This document shows, one piece after another, positions 39,044 to 48,963 of a stretch of 64,000 nucleotides of DNA. This DNA comes from Methylococcus sp. Mc7. Its GTDB lineage: Bacteria; Pseudomonadota; Gammaproteobacteria; Methylococcales; Methylococcaceae. The DNA is taken from the NCBI RefSeq assembly GCF_019285515.1, contig NZ_CP079095.1, forward strand, positions 1,364,001 to 1,428,000, read 5' to 3'. Position numbers and translations under genes: made by a program. The notes under the pieces were generated by a model that did no database searches, was not told the DNA's origin, and saw only the letters and a program-made list of their open reading frames with translations. Position 1 is the stretch's first letter; every line of letters starts with the position of its first letter.

Positions 39044-40477
39044 TCATCCGGACGCCGCCGCCCACAGCCGATTCTGAAGCATCACGAACACGGCTACGTT
39101 TGCCGCCACGCCACGGCCGAAATCGAGGATCAGCCGGCGGGCATGGGCGACGAACTTCGCCGCCCGGTACATGATCTCCTGCAGCACGGTCCGGATGCGG
39201 CGGCGCTTGGCCGGATGACGGATCGGCGCAATCTCGCCGGTCAGGCCGATCTGTCCCAAGAGACGCAGGCAGTTGTAGGCGAAGGCCGCCAGATGCAGGA
39301 TCACGTCGTTGGTGTCGAACTTGCCCGAGGGCAGCCGCTCCAGATCAAGGTCGGTCTTGACAAGCCCGAAGGGCGCAGGACGCCACGCAGTGGCGGTCCT
39401 GAGCGAGGCGAAGGATTCGGCGGAGCCGAACAACTCGGAGTGGAACTGCTCATGCATGCCGTGGTGCTGGTAGAGTTCGATCACTTCCTCGGCGGAACAG
39501 GAGAGCGTCGTCCACCAGCCTTCCAGTTCGACCTCCGGGGCCAGCAGGTGTTGGCCCTTCTTGTCGATGGTGCGCTCGGTCACCTGGGCGACCAGGCGGA
39601 AGGAGCGCTTCTCCTTGTGCCAGGCGCGTTCCACTTCCAACGACAGCAACGCAACCCGCTTGCCTGGACGAGCCTCGGCAAAGGCGCCCGCCTCCTCGGC
39701 GCGCTTGACCCAGTCCCCCTTGTCCTGCTTGCGGGGGTTCCACTTGCAGATGAAGTCGAGGCTTCGCCCCAGCGCGGCTTGCCGGTCTCGCTCCGCGGCC
39801 TTGGCGAACAGAAGCTGTGCGCCGTCGAAACCGCTGTCCTCGCGCAGCAGCACGGGCTGATCCGGTTTGACCAGGCGTTCGATGCGCGGAAACAGCCGCT
39901 CGTAGAAGTAGTGCGTCTCGAACGCCGAGTGGCGGGACCCTGGCCTCAGTTCCAGCCCGGTGTTCCAGCCTTCGTTGCCGAGATAGGCGGCAATCGGCGT
40001 GTAACCGTCGAAGCCCTGATAGGTGCGCGACACCGCTTCCTTCTTCGTGCCACTATTGTCCATGGCGAAGGTATCGATGTCGCAGCAGACATAGCCCTTG
40101 TGCGGCGTGATCGGCGCCTCGGTTCGCTCCAGCAGCCTCAGGGAAAGCTCATCGGCCAGATCGCGGATGGCTTCCGCCTTGGCATTCAGACGCTGGCGCA
40201 GCCACACGGCTCCGGGCACCTTCGTCAGCCCCAGCGACTCCTTGAAGAAGCGATCATTCCGGAATGGCTCGATGGCTTCGAAGTCGCTCTTGCCCAGACT
40301 CAACAGCCCGACCACGCTCTTGACGATGTCCGAGGTACGCATGCCTTGCGACACCGGGATCTTCGGGTCAATGACCGCCTCCACCTGCGCCGCCTGGCAG
40401 CACTGGCCAATCAGCGCCAGGCCGGAATACGAGGTCAGTTGCAGCTTGCTGGATTGCTTGACTTCAAAGCGCGGCAT
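39044..40477 (-). CDS. IS1380-family transposase (outer copy)
   Basis: 477 residues from ATG 40477 (MPRFEVKQSSKLQLTSYSG); a TTG two codons upstream is possible. The RNase-H-like DDE core is seen in CCDIDTFAMDNSGTKKEAVS (first Asp), LREDSGFDGAQL (second Asp) and ELYQHHGMHEQFHSE (Glu). The frame is intact, so this copy may be active. Confidence 0.93.
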   Translation of the reverse strand: MPRFEVKQSSKLQLTSYSGLALIGQCCQAAQVEAVIDPKIPVSQGMRTSDIVKSVVGLLSLGKSDFEAIEPFRNDRFFKESLGLTKVPGAVWLRQRLNAKAEAIRDLADELSLRLLERTEAPITPHKGYVCCDIDTFAMDNSGTKKEAVSRTYQGFDGYTPIAAYLGNEGWNTGLELRPGSRHSAFETHYFYERLFPRIERLVKPDQPVLLREDSGFDGAQLLFAKAAERDRQAALGRSLDFICKWNPRKQDKGDWVKRAEEAGAFAEARPGKRVALLSLEVERAWHKEKRSFRLVAQVTERTIDKKGQHLLAPEVELEGWWTTLSCSAEEVIELYQHHGMHEQFHSELFGSAESFASLRTATAWRPAPFGLVKTDLDLERLPSGKFDTNDVILHLAAFAYNCLRLLGQIGLTGEIAPIRHPAKRRRIRTVLQEIMYRAAKFVAHARRLILDFGRGVAANVAVFVMLQNRLWAAASG

Positions 40478-40511
40478 GATCAAATGGGTGACATCGAAAA
40501 TGGGCTAATTA

Positions 40512-42201
40512 CCTGAATCCGTGTTCCCCTCGGCTTACACCTTCCCATCGGGCCTGAACGCATGAATTTCGAGCGCTCTCCCTTGGGATTTGCCCTCGCT
40601 ACCGGCGATCCGGGGAACGTTCGACCGGGGTTTCGGGGCCAATCTGCTTGGCGTGCGCTTATCGTCAGCTCATTTTCCGCTCCATGCGCGAGACTGTCCC
40701 TTCCGGGGTTCCGGAATCAGGGATTCGAGGCGTGCGGCAGGCATTTCCCGTCATCCGGACGCCGCCGCCCACAGCCGATTCTGAAGCATCACGAACACGG
40801 CTACGTTTGCCGCCACGCCACGGCCGAAATCGAGGATCAGCCGGCGGGCATGGGCGACGAACTTCGCCGCCCGGTACATGATCTCCTGTAGCACGGTCCG
40901 GATGCGGCGGCGCTTGGCCGGATGACGGATCGGCGCAATCTCGCCGGTCAGGCCGATCTGTCCCAAGAGACGCAGGCAGTTGTAGGCGAAGGCCGCCAGA
41001 TGCAGGATCACGTCGTTGGTGTCGAACTTGCCCGAGGGCAGCCGCTCCAGATCGAGGTCGGTCTTGAACTCGGAGTGGAACTGCTCATGCATGCCGTGGT
41101 GCTGGTAGAGTTCGATCACTTCCTCGGCGGAACAGGAGAGCGTCGTCCACCAGCCTTCCAGTTCGACCTCCGGGGCCAGCAGGTGTTGGCCCTTCTTGTC
41201 GATGGTGCGCTCGGTCACCTGGGCGACCAGGCGGAAGGAGCGCTTCTCCTTGTGCCAGGCGCGTTCCACTTCCAACGACAGCAACGCAACCCGCTTGCCT
41301 GGACGAGCCTCGGCAAAGGCGCCCGCCTCCTCGGCGCGCTTGACCCAGTCCCCCTTGTCCTGCTTGCGGGGGTTCCACTTGCAGATGAAGTCGAGGCTTC
41401 GCCCCAGCGCGGCTTGCCGGTCTCGCTCCGCGGCCTTGGCGAACAGAAGCTGTGCGCCGTCGAAACCGCTGTCCTCGCGCAGCAGCACGGGCTGATCCGG
41501 TTTGACCAGGCGTTCGATGCGCGGAAACAGCCGCTCGTAGAAGTAGTGCGTCTCGAACGCCGAGTGGCGGGACCCTGGCCTCAGTTCCAGCCCGGTGTTC
41601 CAGCCTTCGTTGCCGAGATAGGCGGCAATCGGCGTGTAACCGTCGAAGCCCTGATAGGTGCGCGACACCGCTTCCTTCTTCGTGCCACTATTGTCCATGG
41701 CGAAGGTATCGATGTCGCAGCAGACATAGCCCTTGTGCGGCGTGATCGGCGCCTCGGTTCGCTCCAGCAGCCTCAGGGAAAGCTCATCGGCCAGATCGCG
41801 GATGGCTTCCGCCTTGGCATTCAGACGCTGGCGCAGCCACACGGCTCCGGGCACCTTCGTCAGCCCCAGCGACTCCTTGAAGAAGCGATCATTCCGGAAT
41901 GGCTCGATGGCTTCGAAGTCGCTCTTGCCCAGACTCAACAGCCCGACCACGCTCTTGACGATGTCCGAGGTACGCATGCCTTGCGACACCGGGATCTTCG
42001 GGTCAATGACCGCCTCCACCTGCGCCGCCTGGCAGCACTGGCCAATCAGCGCCAGGCCGGAATACGAGGTCAGTTGCAGCTTGCTGGATTGCTTGACTTC
42101 AAAGCGCGGCATGATCAAATGGGTGACATCGAAAATGGGCTAATTATACAATGGATTCAATATGTTATGAATTATTTAGAGGGTGGGAGCACGGATTCAG
42201 G
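40512..42201. mobile_element. IS1380-family element (inner), 72-bp internal deletion
   Basis: 1690 bp, exactly 72 bp shorter than the outer element. It sits inside the outer element near its right end, with TAATTA on both sides (40506-40511 and 42202-42207). Right repeat CCTGAATCCGTGCTCCC has one mismatch. Apart from the deletion, only a few substitutions distinguish it from the outer copy. Confidence 0.9.
40751..42112 (-). CDS. IS1380-family transposase (inner copy, 24-residue deletion)
   Basis: 453 residues; the same as the outer transposase except that 24 residues after the catalytic-glutamate helix (beginning LFGSAESFAS) are gone, joining MHEQFHSE to FKTDLDLERLP. The deletion is in frame. 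It removes part of the C-terminal region of the catalytic domain, so the enzyme may be inactive, with transposition supplied by the outer copy. Confidence 0.88.
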   Translation of the reverse strand: MPRFEVKQSSKLQLTSYSGLALIGQCCQAAQVEAVIDPKIPVSQGMRTSDIVKSVVGLLSLGKSDFEAIEPFRNDRFFKESLGLTKVPGAVWLRQRLNAKAEAIRDLADELSLRLLERTEAPITPHKGYVCCDIDTFAMDNSGTKKEAVSRTYQGFDGYTPIAAYLGNEGWNTGLELRPGSRHSAFETHYFYERLFPRIERLVKPDQPVLLREDSGFDGAQLLFAKAAERDRQAALGRSLDFICKWNPRKQDKGDWVKRAEEAGAFAEARPGKRVALLSLEVERAWHKEKRSFRLVAQVTERTIDKKGQHLLAPEVELEGWWTTLSCSAEEVIELYQHHGMHEQFHSEFKTDLDLERLPSGKFDTNDVILHLAAFAYNCLRLLGQIGLTGEIAPIRHPAKRRRIRTVLQEIMYRAAKFVAHARRLILDFGRGVAANVAVFVMLQNRLWAAASG

Positions 42202-42312
42202 TAATTATACAATGGATTCAATATGTTATGAATTATTTAAAGGGTGGGAACACGGATTCAGGTCATTGCTAATCAAGAATTATGTTGCCTCAGAGCTGTC
42301 TTTGATGGGTTT

Positions 42313-42729
42313 TCAATTAAATGCTGCGGGATCGCCGGATTTTCTGAGTACAAAATAAGTTATGGATAAACCGAGTAGGATTGCTGCTATGCCGAAAAGA
42401 AGTTCCGGATCCGCATGTTTCAGATCCAGAGTGATGAGCTTATTGCCAAGTGCAATAATGGCGACTTCGATAACGAACGCGGGGTTAATGGAGCCGCGCA
42501 CGAGATAGCTTTTTATCGATTTCAACAATTCTAATCCGACTACGATGACGAGAAAGAGCGCGAAGGAGTCGAAGAGCGTGTTGAGTTCGATCAGCATATT
42601 AGGAGCGTTGTAGAATCCTTTTAATAGGGTCCAACTCAAATCAGCGGTGCCGAGGATGACGGATAAGAGCAGCAGGAAAACCAGGATATAGACGACATAC
42701 CGTTCAATTTTCTCGATGATGTTCAACAT
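42313..42729 (-). CDS. PsiE-like membrane protein
   Basis: 138 residues with four predicted membrane helices (about 11-28, 54-70, 82-98, 109-127). The pattern (IERYVVYILVFLLLLSVILG, FDSFALFLVIVVGLELLKSI, VAIIALGNKLITLDLKHADP) fits the phosphate-starvation-inducible PsiE family. Function is not established. Next to the IS insertion. Confidence 0.75.
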   Translation of the reverse strand: MLNIIEKIERYVVYILVFLLLLSVILGTADLSWTLLKGFYNAPNMLIELNTLFDSFALFLVIVVGLELLKSIKSYLVRGSINPAFVIEVAIIALGNKLITLDLKHADPELLFGIAAILLGLSITYFVLRKSGDPAAFN

Positions 42730-42834
42730 AGGTCTGATTTCCGGATTTATGAATACGGCGATGCGCGGAAAGTTCTAAGATTTTTCCGCTCACCCGCTGG
42801 GTCGGAACGCAACAGGTCTATGGTGCGTGCCCCT

Positions 42835-43656
42835 TCATAGAGCCTCGACACTCACTTCTTCTGCCCAAACCCTAAAACCCTTCAAAGTATTGGGGCCGAA
42901 TGTATTGCTAATCGCTACATCGGCAGCATCTCGACCACGCGCTATCAATACGCGGCCAATTCGGGGTACATTGTTCCGCGGGTCAAAGGTATACCAGCCA
43001 CCGTCAAGGTACGCTTCGAACCAAGCCGCGAAATCCGGCGAGCTGTAGGGTTGGGGTGTACCGATGTCAGTCAAGTAGCCTGTACAGTACCGTGCTGGGA
43101 TATTCATACAGCGACAGAGTGCAGTGGCAAGATGCGCGAAGTCACGGCATACACCGATCCGCTCGTTGAATGTCTCCCAGGCTGTCCGCGTAGGCCGGGC
43201 ATGTTCGTAACCGAACACGACATGTTGATGGACAAAATCGCAAATCGCTTGGACGCGACCCCAGCCGGTAGACGATGTGCCGAAAAGGTCCCAAGCCGTT
43301 TGGGATAGTCGATCAGTTTCACAATAACGGCTTCCCAAAAGAAACACGAGGGTATCATCTGGCAAATCTTGCACTAGGTGTTGCTCGGCCCAAGGGGCGA
43401 CGATATCGCTCCGGCCTGAGTCGTTCAAGAGTGCGTCGGCTGAGATACGGAGCTGGCCCTTCGGTGCGACGATTCGGCTACACCAGTTGCCGAAGAGGTC
43501 GCGATAGCCAGTGATTGGAATCGACGGGAAGGTGATAATGCGGTCAGGAACGACAATATCAAAGGCGCGTGTGAAGTGGATGTGTACCGTCAAGATCATA
43601 GGTGTCGGTTGAGGACAGTCATAGACTAATTCATAGCCGACACGGAGTTGCATCAT
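42835..43656 (-). CDS. Transglutaminase-like protein
   Basis: 273 residues. An N-terminal beta region (1-120) and a transglutaminase-like core: nucleophile Cys in ERIGVCRDFAHLATALCRCM, then PARYCTGYL, and FAAWFEAYLDGGWYTFDPRN. The aspartate of the triad is present (FDPRN), but the catalytic histidine position (usually HAW) reads AAW. This lack is seen in a known subgroup of such proteins, so a peptidase activity should not be assumed. Stands alone. Confidence 0.8.
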   Translation of the reverse strand: MMQLRVGYELVYDCPQPTPMILTVHIHFTRAFDIVVPDRIITFPSIPITGYRDLFGNWCSRIVAPKGQLRISADALLNDSGRSDIVAPWAEQHLVQDLPDDTLVFLLGSRYCETDRLSQTAWDLFGTSSTGWGRVQAICDFVHQHVVFGYEHARPTRTAWETFNERIGVCRDFAHLATALCRCMNIPARYCTGYLTDIGTPQPYSSPDFAAWFEAYLDGGWYTFDPRNNVPRIGRVLIARGRDAADVAISNTFGPNTLKGFRVWAEEVSVEAL

Positions 43657-43737
43657 TGGCCTATTTCACGCTGGTTCTGCGGCATTGCAAGCGACAAGGT
43701 TACTGATAGTTAAGAAAATAATTTCACTGTTTACTTG

Positions 43738-43770
43738 CCCTCACCCAATCCTCTCCCAAAGGGAGAGGGC
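43738..43770. repeat. REP-like palindromic repeat 3
   Basis: CCCTCACCCAAT followed by CCTCTCCC-AAA-GGGAGAGG (8-bp perfect stem, 43750-43768). Third member of the family at 19410 and 28491. Confidence 0.7.
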
Positions 43771-43791
43771 TCGTTATATGACATTACTTTC

Positions 43792-44052
43792 TTAACGCTT
43801 AGTAAGTGTCGTACCCCCGGGCTTTCTGTTCGGCCCGGCGAGTTCGTAAAGCTTTTGCAGGTTGAGCCAGAATTCGGCGCTGGTGCCGAAGTAGTGCCAG
43901 AGGCGAAGGGCGGTGTCTCCGGTAATGGCGCGCTGGCCGTTGAAGATCGAGGTGATCCGGTTGGTGGGCACTTGGATTTGCCGGGCGAGTTCGGCGGAGC
44001 TCATGTCCAGCGCTTCGAGTTGTTCGGCGAGGTGGATGGCGGTGCGTGCCAT
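43792..44052 (-). CDS. higA: HigA-type antitoxin-like regulator
   Basis: 86 residues from ATG 44052 with GAGGAG 5 bases upstream; longer starts at 44163 are less likely. The XRE helix-turn-helix (SSAELARQIQVPTNRITSIF) is followed by the HigA tail ITGDTALRLWHYFGTSAEFW. I see no HigB-type toxin gene immediately upstream or downstream, so it appears orphan. Confidence 0.82.
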   Translation of the reverse strand: MARTAIHLAEQLEALDMSSAELARQIQVPTNRITSIFNGQRAITGDTALRLWHYFGTSAEFWLNLQKLYELAGPNRKPGGTTLTKR

Positions 44053-44392
44053 GATGCTCCTCGGGGAAGCCTGGGATTGCCGAGAGAAGCCGCCTGCCGT
44101 TTCCTTGAACCCGCGCATCGGCGACAATGGCGCCCCTGAAACGAAAAACCCCGAGTTCGTCACCGGCTGAAAGCCGGGAGGGGAATAGCTCAGGAACTAC
44201 CTGGTCATCATAGCGGAGACGGCGCACGCCATCGCGGAGGAAATGCGTACGGCATTCAAAAAAACAAGGCTGGATCTGATTCTGTTCCGTTTGCGTTGGC
44301 TCACGTCGCTGTGCCCGGTTGATGGACCACCGGGCGGGTTGCGACACGAAGCCTGAAAATCACACTTGTTTTTCAAGGCGCTAAGAAAAAGA

Positions 44393-44469
44393 TGGTGGGC
44401 CCTGTAGGACTTGAACCTACGACCTGGCGATTATGAGTCGCTCGCTCTAACCGACTGAGCTAAGGGCCC
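44393..44469 (-). tRNA. tRNA with CAT anticodon (probably tRNA-Ile2)
   Basis: 77 nt including CCA. Acceptor GGGCCCT/AGGGCCC, anticodon loop CTCATAA, T arm GTAGG-TTCAAGT-CCTAC. The body resembles the lysidine-modified tRNA-Ile2 of Escherichia coli (CCCTTAGCTCAGT start, GCGACTCATAATCGC arm) more than elongator Met; that choice is not certain. Confidence 0.93.
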
Positions 44470-44483
44470 GAACTCGATGTCCG

Positions 44484-46283
44484 TTACTCGATGTCCAGAA
44501 AGCTGCGCAATTGCTCGGACCGCGAAGGGTGGCGCAGTTTGCGCAGGGCTTTGGCTTCGATTTGGCGGATGCGTTCACGCGTAACGTCAAACTGCTTTCC
44601 GACCTCTTCCAGCGTGTGGTCGGTGTTCATGTCGATGCCGAAACGCATCCTGAGCACCTTCGCTTCCCGTGCGGTCAGACCGGCGAGCACCTGCTGGGTG
44701 GTTTCGCGCAGGCTGGCCACGGTCGCATGCTCGACCGGCGACAGGACGCGGGAGTCCTCGATGAAGTCCCCAAGATGCGAATCGTCGTCGTCGCCGATGG
44801 GGGTCTCCATGGAAATGGGCTCCTTGGCGATCTTCATCACCTTGCGAACCTTGTCTTCCGGCATGTCCATACGCGAGGCAAGCTCGTCCGGCGTCGGCTC
44901 ACGGCCCATTTCCTGCAGCATTTGCCGCGAAATGCGGTTGAGCTTGTTGATCGTTTCGATCATGTGCACGGGGATGCGGATCGTGCGCGCCTGGTCGGCG
45001 ATGGACCGCGTGATCGCTTGGCGGATCCACCAGGTTGCATAAGTCGAAAACTTGTAGCCCCGCCGATACTCGAACTTGTCCACCGCTTTCATCAGGCCGA
45101 TGTTGCCTTCCTGGATCAGGTCCAAGAACTGCAGTCCGCGGTTGGTGTATTTCTTGGCAATGGAGATGACGAGGCGAAGGTTCGCTTCGATCATTTCGCG
45201 TTTGGCCAGCCGCGCCTGATTCTCCCCCACGGAGACTCTGCGGTGAATGTCTTTGATGATTGCGATGTCGAGCCGGTTGTCCTTCTCGATTTGAGCAAGT
45301 TTGGCCTGGATCCGGCGAATTTCGTCCGCATGGGCTTTGATCGCTGCCGCATAGGGCTTTGTCGGGTCACACACCCGGTCCAGCCATTCGGTATCGGTTT
45401 CGCTGCCGCTGTACGTCGCGATGAACTCCGTCTTGGGCATCTTCCCCTTGGTGACGCAGATGTCCATGAGCGCACGCTCCTGTTCGCGGATCTTCGCGAC
45501 CGTGTCGCGCAGCGTATCGGTCAACTCCTTGAAGAACTGCGGCGTCTTCTTGAATTCCATGAAGGCCCCGGCCAGAGCATCGAAAGACTTCTGCGTCTTT
45601 TCGTGGCCGTAGCCGTACTTGTGGTGGGCGTTGACGGCGGCCTTGTGCAGTTTGCGGAAAGCTGCCAGCTTTTCCCTCACCAGTTCGGGATCGGGGCCGC
45701 TGTCGCCTTCATCGATGATTTCCGCTTCGGCGTCGTCTTCGACCGCAACGGCGTCCGCCGCGGCAGGATCGAAGAAATCGGAGATCAGGTCGGATAGCCT
45801 GAGTTCTCCGTTATCGACGGTTTCAAAGGCCTTGAGGAAGTGTTCCATGGCCGCTGGAAACCGCACCAGTTCGTTGGCGGCGACGTTGATCCCTTCCTCG
45901 ATGCGCTTGGCGATGTTCAACTCGCCTTCGCGGGTCAGCAGCTCCACGGTTCCCATTTCGCGCATGTACATACGCACGGGATCGGTGGTACGCCCGAGTT
46001 CGGTATCGACGGACGAGGCGAGCGCCGCTGCGACTTCCGCGGCTTCATCCTCGTCGGATTCGGCCACGACCGCCGTGTCCTGAATCAAGTCTTCGTTGTC
46101 AGGAGCGTCCTCGTGGACCTCGATTCCCATGTCGTTGATCATGCAGATGATATCTTCCATCTGCTCGGGATCGACGATATCGCTGGGGAGATGATCGTTG
46201 ACCTCGGAAAAGGTGAGGTAGCCCTGCATCTTGCCCTTAGCAATAAGTTCCTTAAGCTGGTGCTGCTGCTGTTCTGGCGTCAT
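44484..46283 (-). CDS. rpoD: RNA polymerase primary sigma factor (sigma 70)
   Basis: About 599 residues from ATG 46283 ([18 protein letters not shown]); an in-frame ATG at 46331 would add 16 residues. Region 1.1, region 1.2 ([20 protein letters not shown]), a long non-conserved insert, region 2 ([37 protein letters not shown]) and region 4 ([20 protein letters not shown]) are all in order. It belongs to the rpsU-dnaG-rpoD macromolecular synthesis operon. Confidence 0.97.
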   Translation of the reverse strand: MTPEQQQHQLKELIAKGKMQGYLTFSEVNDHLPSDIVDPEQMEDIICMINDMGIEVHEDAPDNEDLIQDTAVVAESDEDEAAEVAAALASSVDTELGRTTDPVRMYMREMGTVELLTREGELNIAKRIEEGINVAANELVRFPAAMEHFLKAFETVDNGELRLSDLISDFFDPAAADAVAVEDDAEAEIIDEGDSGPDPELVREKLAAFRKLHKAAVNAHHKYGYGHEKTQKSFDALAGAFMEFKKTPQFFKELTDTLRDTVAKIREQERALMDICVTKGKMPKTEFIATYSGSETDTEWLDRVCDPTKPYAAAIKAHADEIRRIQAKLAQIEKDNRLDIAIIKDIHRRVSVGENQARLAKREMIEANLRLVISIAKKYTNRGLQFLDLIQEGNIGLMKAVDKFEYRRGYKFSTYATWWIRQAITRSIADQARTIRIPVHMIETINKLNRISRQMLQEMGREPTPDELASRMDMPEDKVRKVMKIAKEPISMETPIGDDDDSHLGDFIEDSRVLSPVEHATVASLRETTQQVLAGLTAREAKVLRMRFGIDMNTDHTLEEVGKQFDVTRERIRQIEAKALRKLRHPSRSEQLRSFLDIE

Positions 46284-46350
46284 TAACGAACTCGCGCTGG
46301 AGGGGTGGAGTGGTATTGAAGAACTTTTCATTTTAGAAGATGGGGCGGTA

Positions 46351-48081
46351 TTAGTCGAGTTTCAAGATTTTCCTCCCTGTCAATTTTCGCAGTTCATCCC
46401 GTTCGCTATCAGTGAGTTGGGAGTGCTTCGACTTGTCGATCAGCTGGTTCAGCCGCTCGTCGCGAAGCAGCGCGCGCACTCTATCGAGCGCATCGACGAA
46501 TTCCCTTTCCATCCCCTCCTCCGGCGTCAGCAGCCCCCGTCTCAAGAGGTTTCGGGCCAGGTCGCCTTCCGGCGTTTCCCGCAGATATTCGAACAGCATG
46601 CCCGGCGTCGGCGTGACTCGCAGGTCGGTGTATTCCAGGATGCGCGCAATGAGCGGGCCGGCGCGGGGGTTTTCCGTGAGCCGGGCACGGACTTCCGGTG
46701 AGATCAGCCCCGCGAGCTGAGGGCGGTGCAGCAGGAGGGTGACCAGATCGCGCCATGCGGAAGGCGCGCGCGCCTGCCCGGATGAGCTGCGCGCCCGGCT
46801 TTCGGGGCGTTTCGATAGGGGCGTTGTGTTCACCAGTCCGGTGAGTTCGCTCAGTCGCTGCTCCATCAACTCTTTGAATACTCCGACCGGAAGACGGTCC
46901 AGAAGTTCACGGGCCTGTTTCTGCAACGCTGCGCGTCCCTCGACGCTGCGTAGATCCAGGTCCGTTTGCAGGGTTCGGAACAGGTAATCCGAGAAGGGGG
47001 AGGCTTGGCCGATGCGGCGCTCGAATGCCTCGCGTCCTTCCTTACGGATCAAAGAATCCGGGTCTTCGCCTGCCGGCAGGTGCATGAAGCGTATTTCGCG
47101 TCCTTCCCGCAGGAGCGGAAGGCTGGCTTCGAGGGCGCGCCAGGCTGCCTTGTAGCCGGCCGCGTCGCCGTCGAAACAGAAAACGATTTCCCTCGTGAAG
47201 CGGAACAGCAAGTGGACATGTTCGGTGGACGTGGAAGTGCCGAGCGTTGCGACGGCTTCGTTGATTCCGTGCTGAGCCAGGGCGATGACGTCCAGGTAAC
47301 CTTCGACCACAAGGATGCGCCGGGGTCTGGCATCGGATTCCAGCAGTTCGTGCAGGCCATAAAGCTCCTTGCCTTTTTTGAATACCTCCGTCTCCGGCGA
47401 GTTCAGGTATTTCGGAGTCTCATCGCCCAGGGTGCGGCCTCCGAAGCCGATGACGCGGCCGCGCCGGTCCCGGATGGGGAACATGATGCGCTGGCGGAAG
47501 CGGTCGTAGGAGGAGCGGTCTTTTTCGATCATCAGACCGCTCTGGATCAAAGGCGTTCTGGGCCAGTCCGCCGGCAGGCTGTTCCAGCCCGGTGGGGCGT
47601 ATCCGAGCCCGTAGCGGCGAGCGATCTCGCCGGTCAGGCCGCGTTTGAGCAGGTAGGCCTTGGCCTGCTCCGCGCCGGGATGATCGCGGAGCTGCTGGAT
47701 ATAGAAGGCTGCCGCCCGTTCCAGGATGTCGTAGAGCGGCTGGAGCGATGTTGCCGGATTCGCCCTCCCGGGGGGCTGCGTGGCTTTCGGCAGATCGATT
47801 CCCGCCAGAGCGGCCAGTGTTTCCAGGGCTTCCGGGAAGCTCTGGTGTTCGTAATCCATCAGAAAGCTGATGGCATTACCATGAGCGCCGCAGCCGAAGC
47901 AATGGTAGAACTGCTTTTCCCGGCTGACGGAAAAGCTGGGAGTCTTTTCGGAGTGGAAGGGGCATCGGGCCATGAAGCTGGAGCCCGACTTCTTCAAGGG
48001 AACGCGCGCGTCGATGAGATCGACGATATCGATGCGCGCTATGAGGTCGTCAATGAATTCGCGAGGTAGTCGGCCGGCCAT
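46351..48081 (-). CDS. dnaG: DNA primase
   Basis: Makes RNA primers for replication. 576 residues. N-terminal zinc ribbon ([13 protein letters not shown] and CFGCGAHG), TOPRIM core ([36 protein letters not shown]), and the C-terminal DnaB-binding domain. Between yqeY and rpoD, 67 bp upstream of rpoD. Confidence 0.97.
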   Translation of the reverse strand: MAGRLPREFIDDLIARIDIVDLIDARVPLKKSGSSFMARCPFHSEKTPSFSVSREKQFYHCFGCGAHGNAISFLMDYEHQSFPEALETLAALAGIDLPKATQPPGRANPATSLQPLYDILERAAAFYIQQLRDHPGAEQAKAYLLKRGLTGEIARRYGLGYAPPGWNSLPADWPRTPLIQSGLMIEKDRSSYDRFRQRIMFPIRDRRGRVIGFGGRTLGDETPKYLNSPETEVFKKGKELYGLHELLESDARPRRILVVEGYLDVIALAQHGINEAVATLGTSTSTEHVHLLFRFTREIVFCFDGDAAGYKAAWRALEASLPLLREGREIRFMHLPAGEDPDSLIRKEGREAFERRIGQASPFSDYLFRTLQTDLDLRSVEGRAALQKQARELLDRLPVGVFKELMEQRLSELTGLVNTTPLSKRPESRARSSSGQARAPSAWRDLVTLLLHRPQLAGLISPEVRARLTENPRAGPLIARILEYTDLRVTPTPGMLFEYLRETPEGDLARNLLRRGLLTPEEGMEREFVDALDRVRALLRDERLNQLIDKSKHSQLTDSERDELRKLTGRKILKLD

Positions 48082-48139
48082 TTGGGGGGAAGAGGGTTCC
48101 CACCGGCTTGTCCTTGCCCGATCGGCGGGAAGCGCGAAT

Positions 48140-48598
48140 TCAGCTCAACAGTGATTTGACCCGTGCGCTGGCTGCGGACAGGTCTGTCCGCCCCTGCAGC
48201 TTCGGTTTGGCCAGGGCCATGACCTTTCCCATGTCGCCGATGCCCTTCGCTCCGGATTCCTCGATGGCCGCCTGCAGTATGGCCGTGACCTCGGCTTCGC
48301 TCAGGGCCTGGGGGAGGTATTCCTGGATGATCGCAAGTTCCGCCTGCTCGATGCCTGCCAGATCGTTGCGCCCGGCGGCTTCGTACTGGGCGATGGATTC
48401 GCGCCGCTGCTTCGCCATCTTGTCGAGCACCATGACGATCTGCGCATCGTCGAGCATGATGCGCTCGTCGACCTCCTTTTGCTTGACGGCGGCGAGGATC
48501 AGGCGGACCGTAGCCAAGCGTGCTTTCTCGCCCGCCTTGAGCGCCGCTTTCATGTCGCCTTGGAGGCGCTCTTTCAGGTTCGCGTCTTGCTCAGCCAT
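48140..48598 (-). CDS. yqeY: GatB/YqeY domain protein
   Basis: 152 residues starting MAEQDANLKERLQGDMKAAL and containing LATVRLILAAVKQKEVDER and QAELAIIQEYLPQALSEAEV. YqeY resembles the tail of the GatB amidotransferase; its job is not known. It is often found between rpsU and dnaG, as here. Confidence 0.95.
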   Translation of the reverse strand: MAEQDANLKERLQGDMKAALKAGEKARLATVRLILAAVKQKEVDERIMLDDAQIVMVLDKMAKQRRESIAQYEAAGRNDLAGIEQAELAIIQEYLPQALSEAEVTAILQAAIEESGAKGIGDMGKVMALAKPKLQGRTDLSAASARVKSLLS

Positions 48599-48620
48599 GT
48601 GCGCACTCCGGTCAACCCGT

Positions 48621-48854
48621 TTACTGCTGGGGACGGCCCTTGCGCAGGTTCTGCAGGGCGAAGCGTTCGCGCGAGAGCTTCTTCAAATGCCGTTTGATGG
48701 CCGCTGCCGCCTTGCGTTTGCGTTCCTCGGTGGGCTTTTCGTAATATTCGCGGCGGCGCACTTCCGACAGGACGCCGGCCTTTTCGCAGGCGCGCTTGAA
48801 GCGGCGGATGGCAATTTCAAAAGGTTCGTTCTCGCGGATCTTGATTGACGGCAT
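48621..48854 (-). CDS. rpsU: 30S ribosomal protein S21
   Basis: 77 residues, very basic: [20 protein letters not shown], then [20 protein letters not shown]. First gene of the rpsU-yqeY-dnaG-rpoD group. The start at 48854 fits the family; a much longer frame upstream is not real. Divergent from tsaD. Confidence 0.96.
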   Translation of the reverse strand: MPSIKIRENEPFEIAIRRFKRACEKAGVLSEVRRREYYEKPTEERKRKAAAAIKRHLKKLSRERFALQNLRKGRPQQ

Positions 48855-48963
48855 GTAGCATCCCAACAGTTCAAATGGATTCTTGGAAAAATGGCCGGAG
48901 TCCGGCCGCCTCGTGAATAAATGGTGCATTATACCCGGACCATCGGGTAACGCAAAAACGGCC

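Larger units (their letters stand above)
38805..42262. mobile_element. IS1380-family element (outer), interrupted by a second copy
   Basis: Perfect 17-bp terminal inverted repeats CCTGAATCCGTGTTCCC (38805) and its complement (ending 42262). Its own sequence is 38805-40511 plus 42208-42262, about 1762 bp, encoding one transposase on the minus strand. The flanks (GTAT and TCAT) do not form a clean target duplication. Confidence 0.9.

Noticed and set aside
42146-42262. Tandem 56-bp repeat after the IS elements
   Set aside because: It is the shared right end of the two nested IS copies, not an independent repeat.
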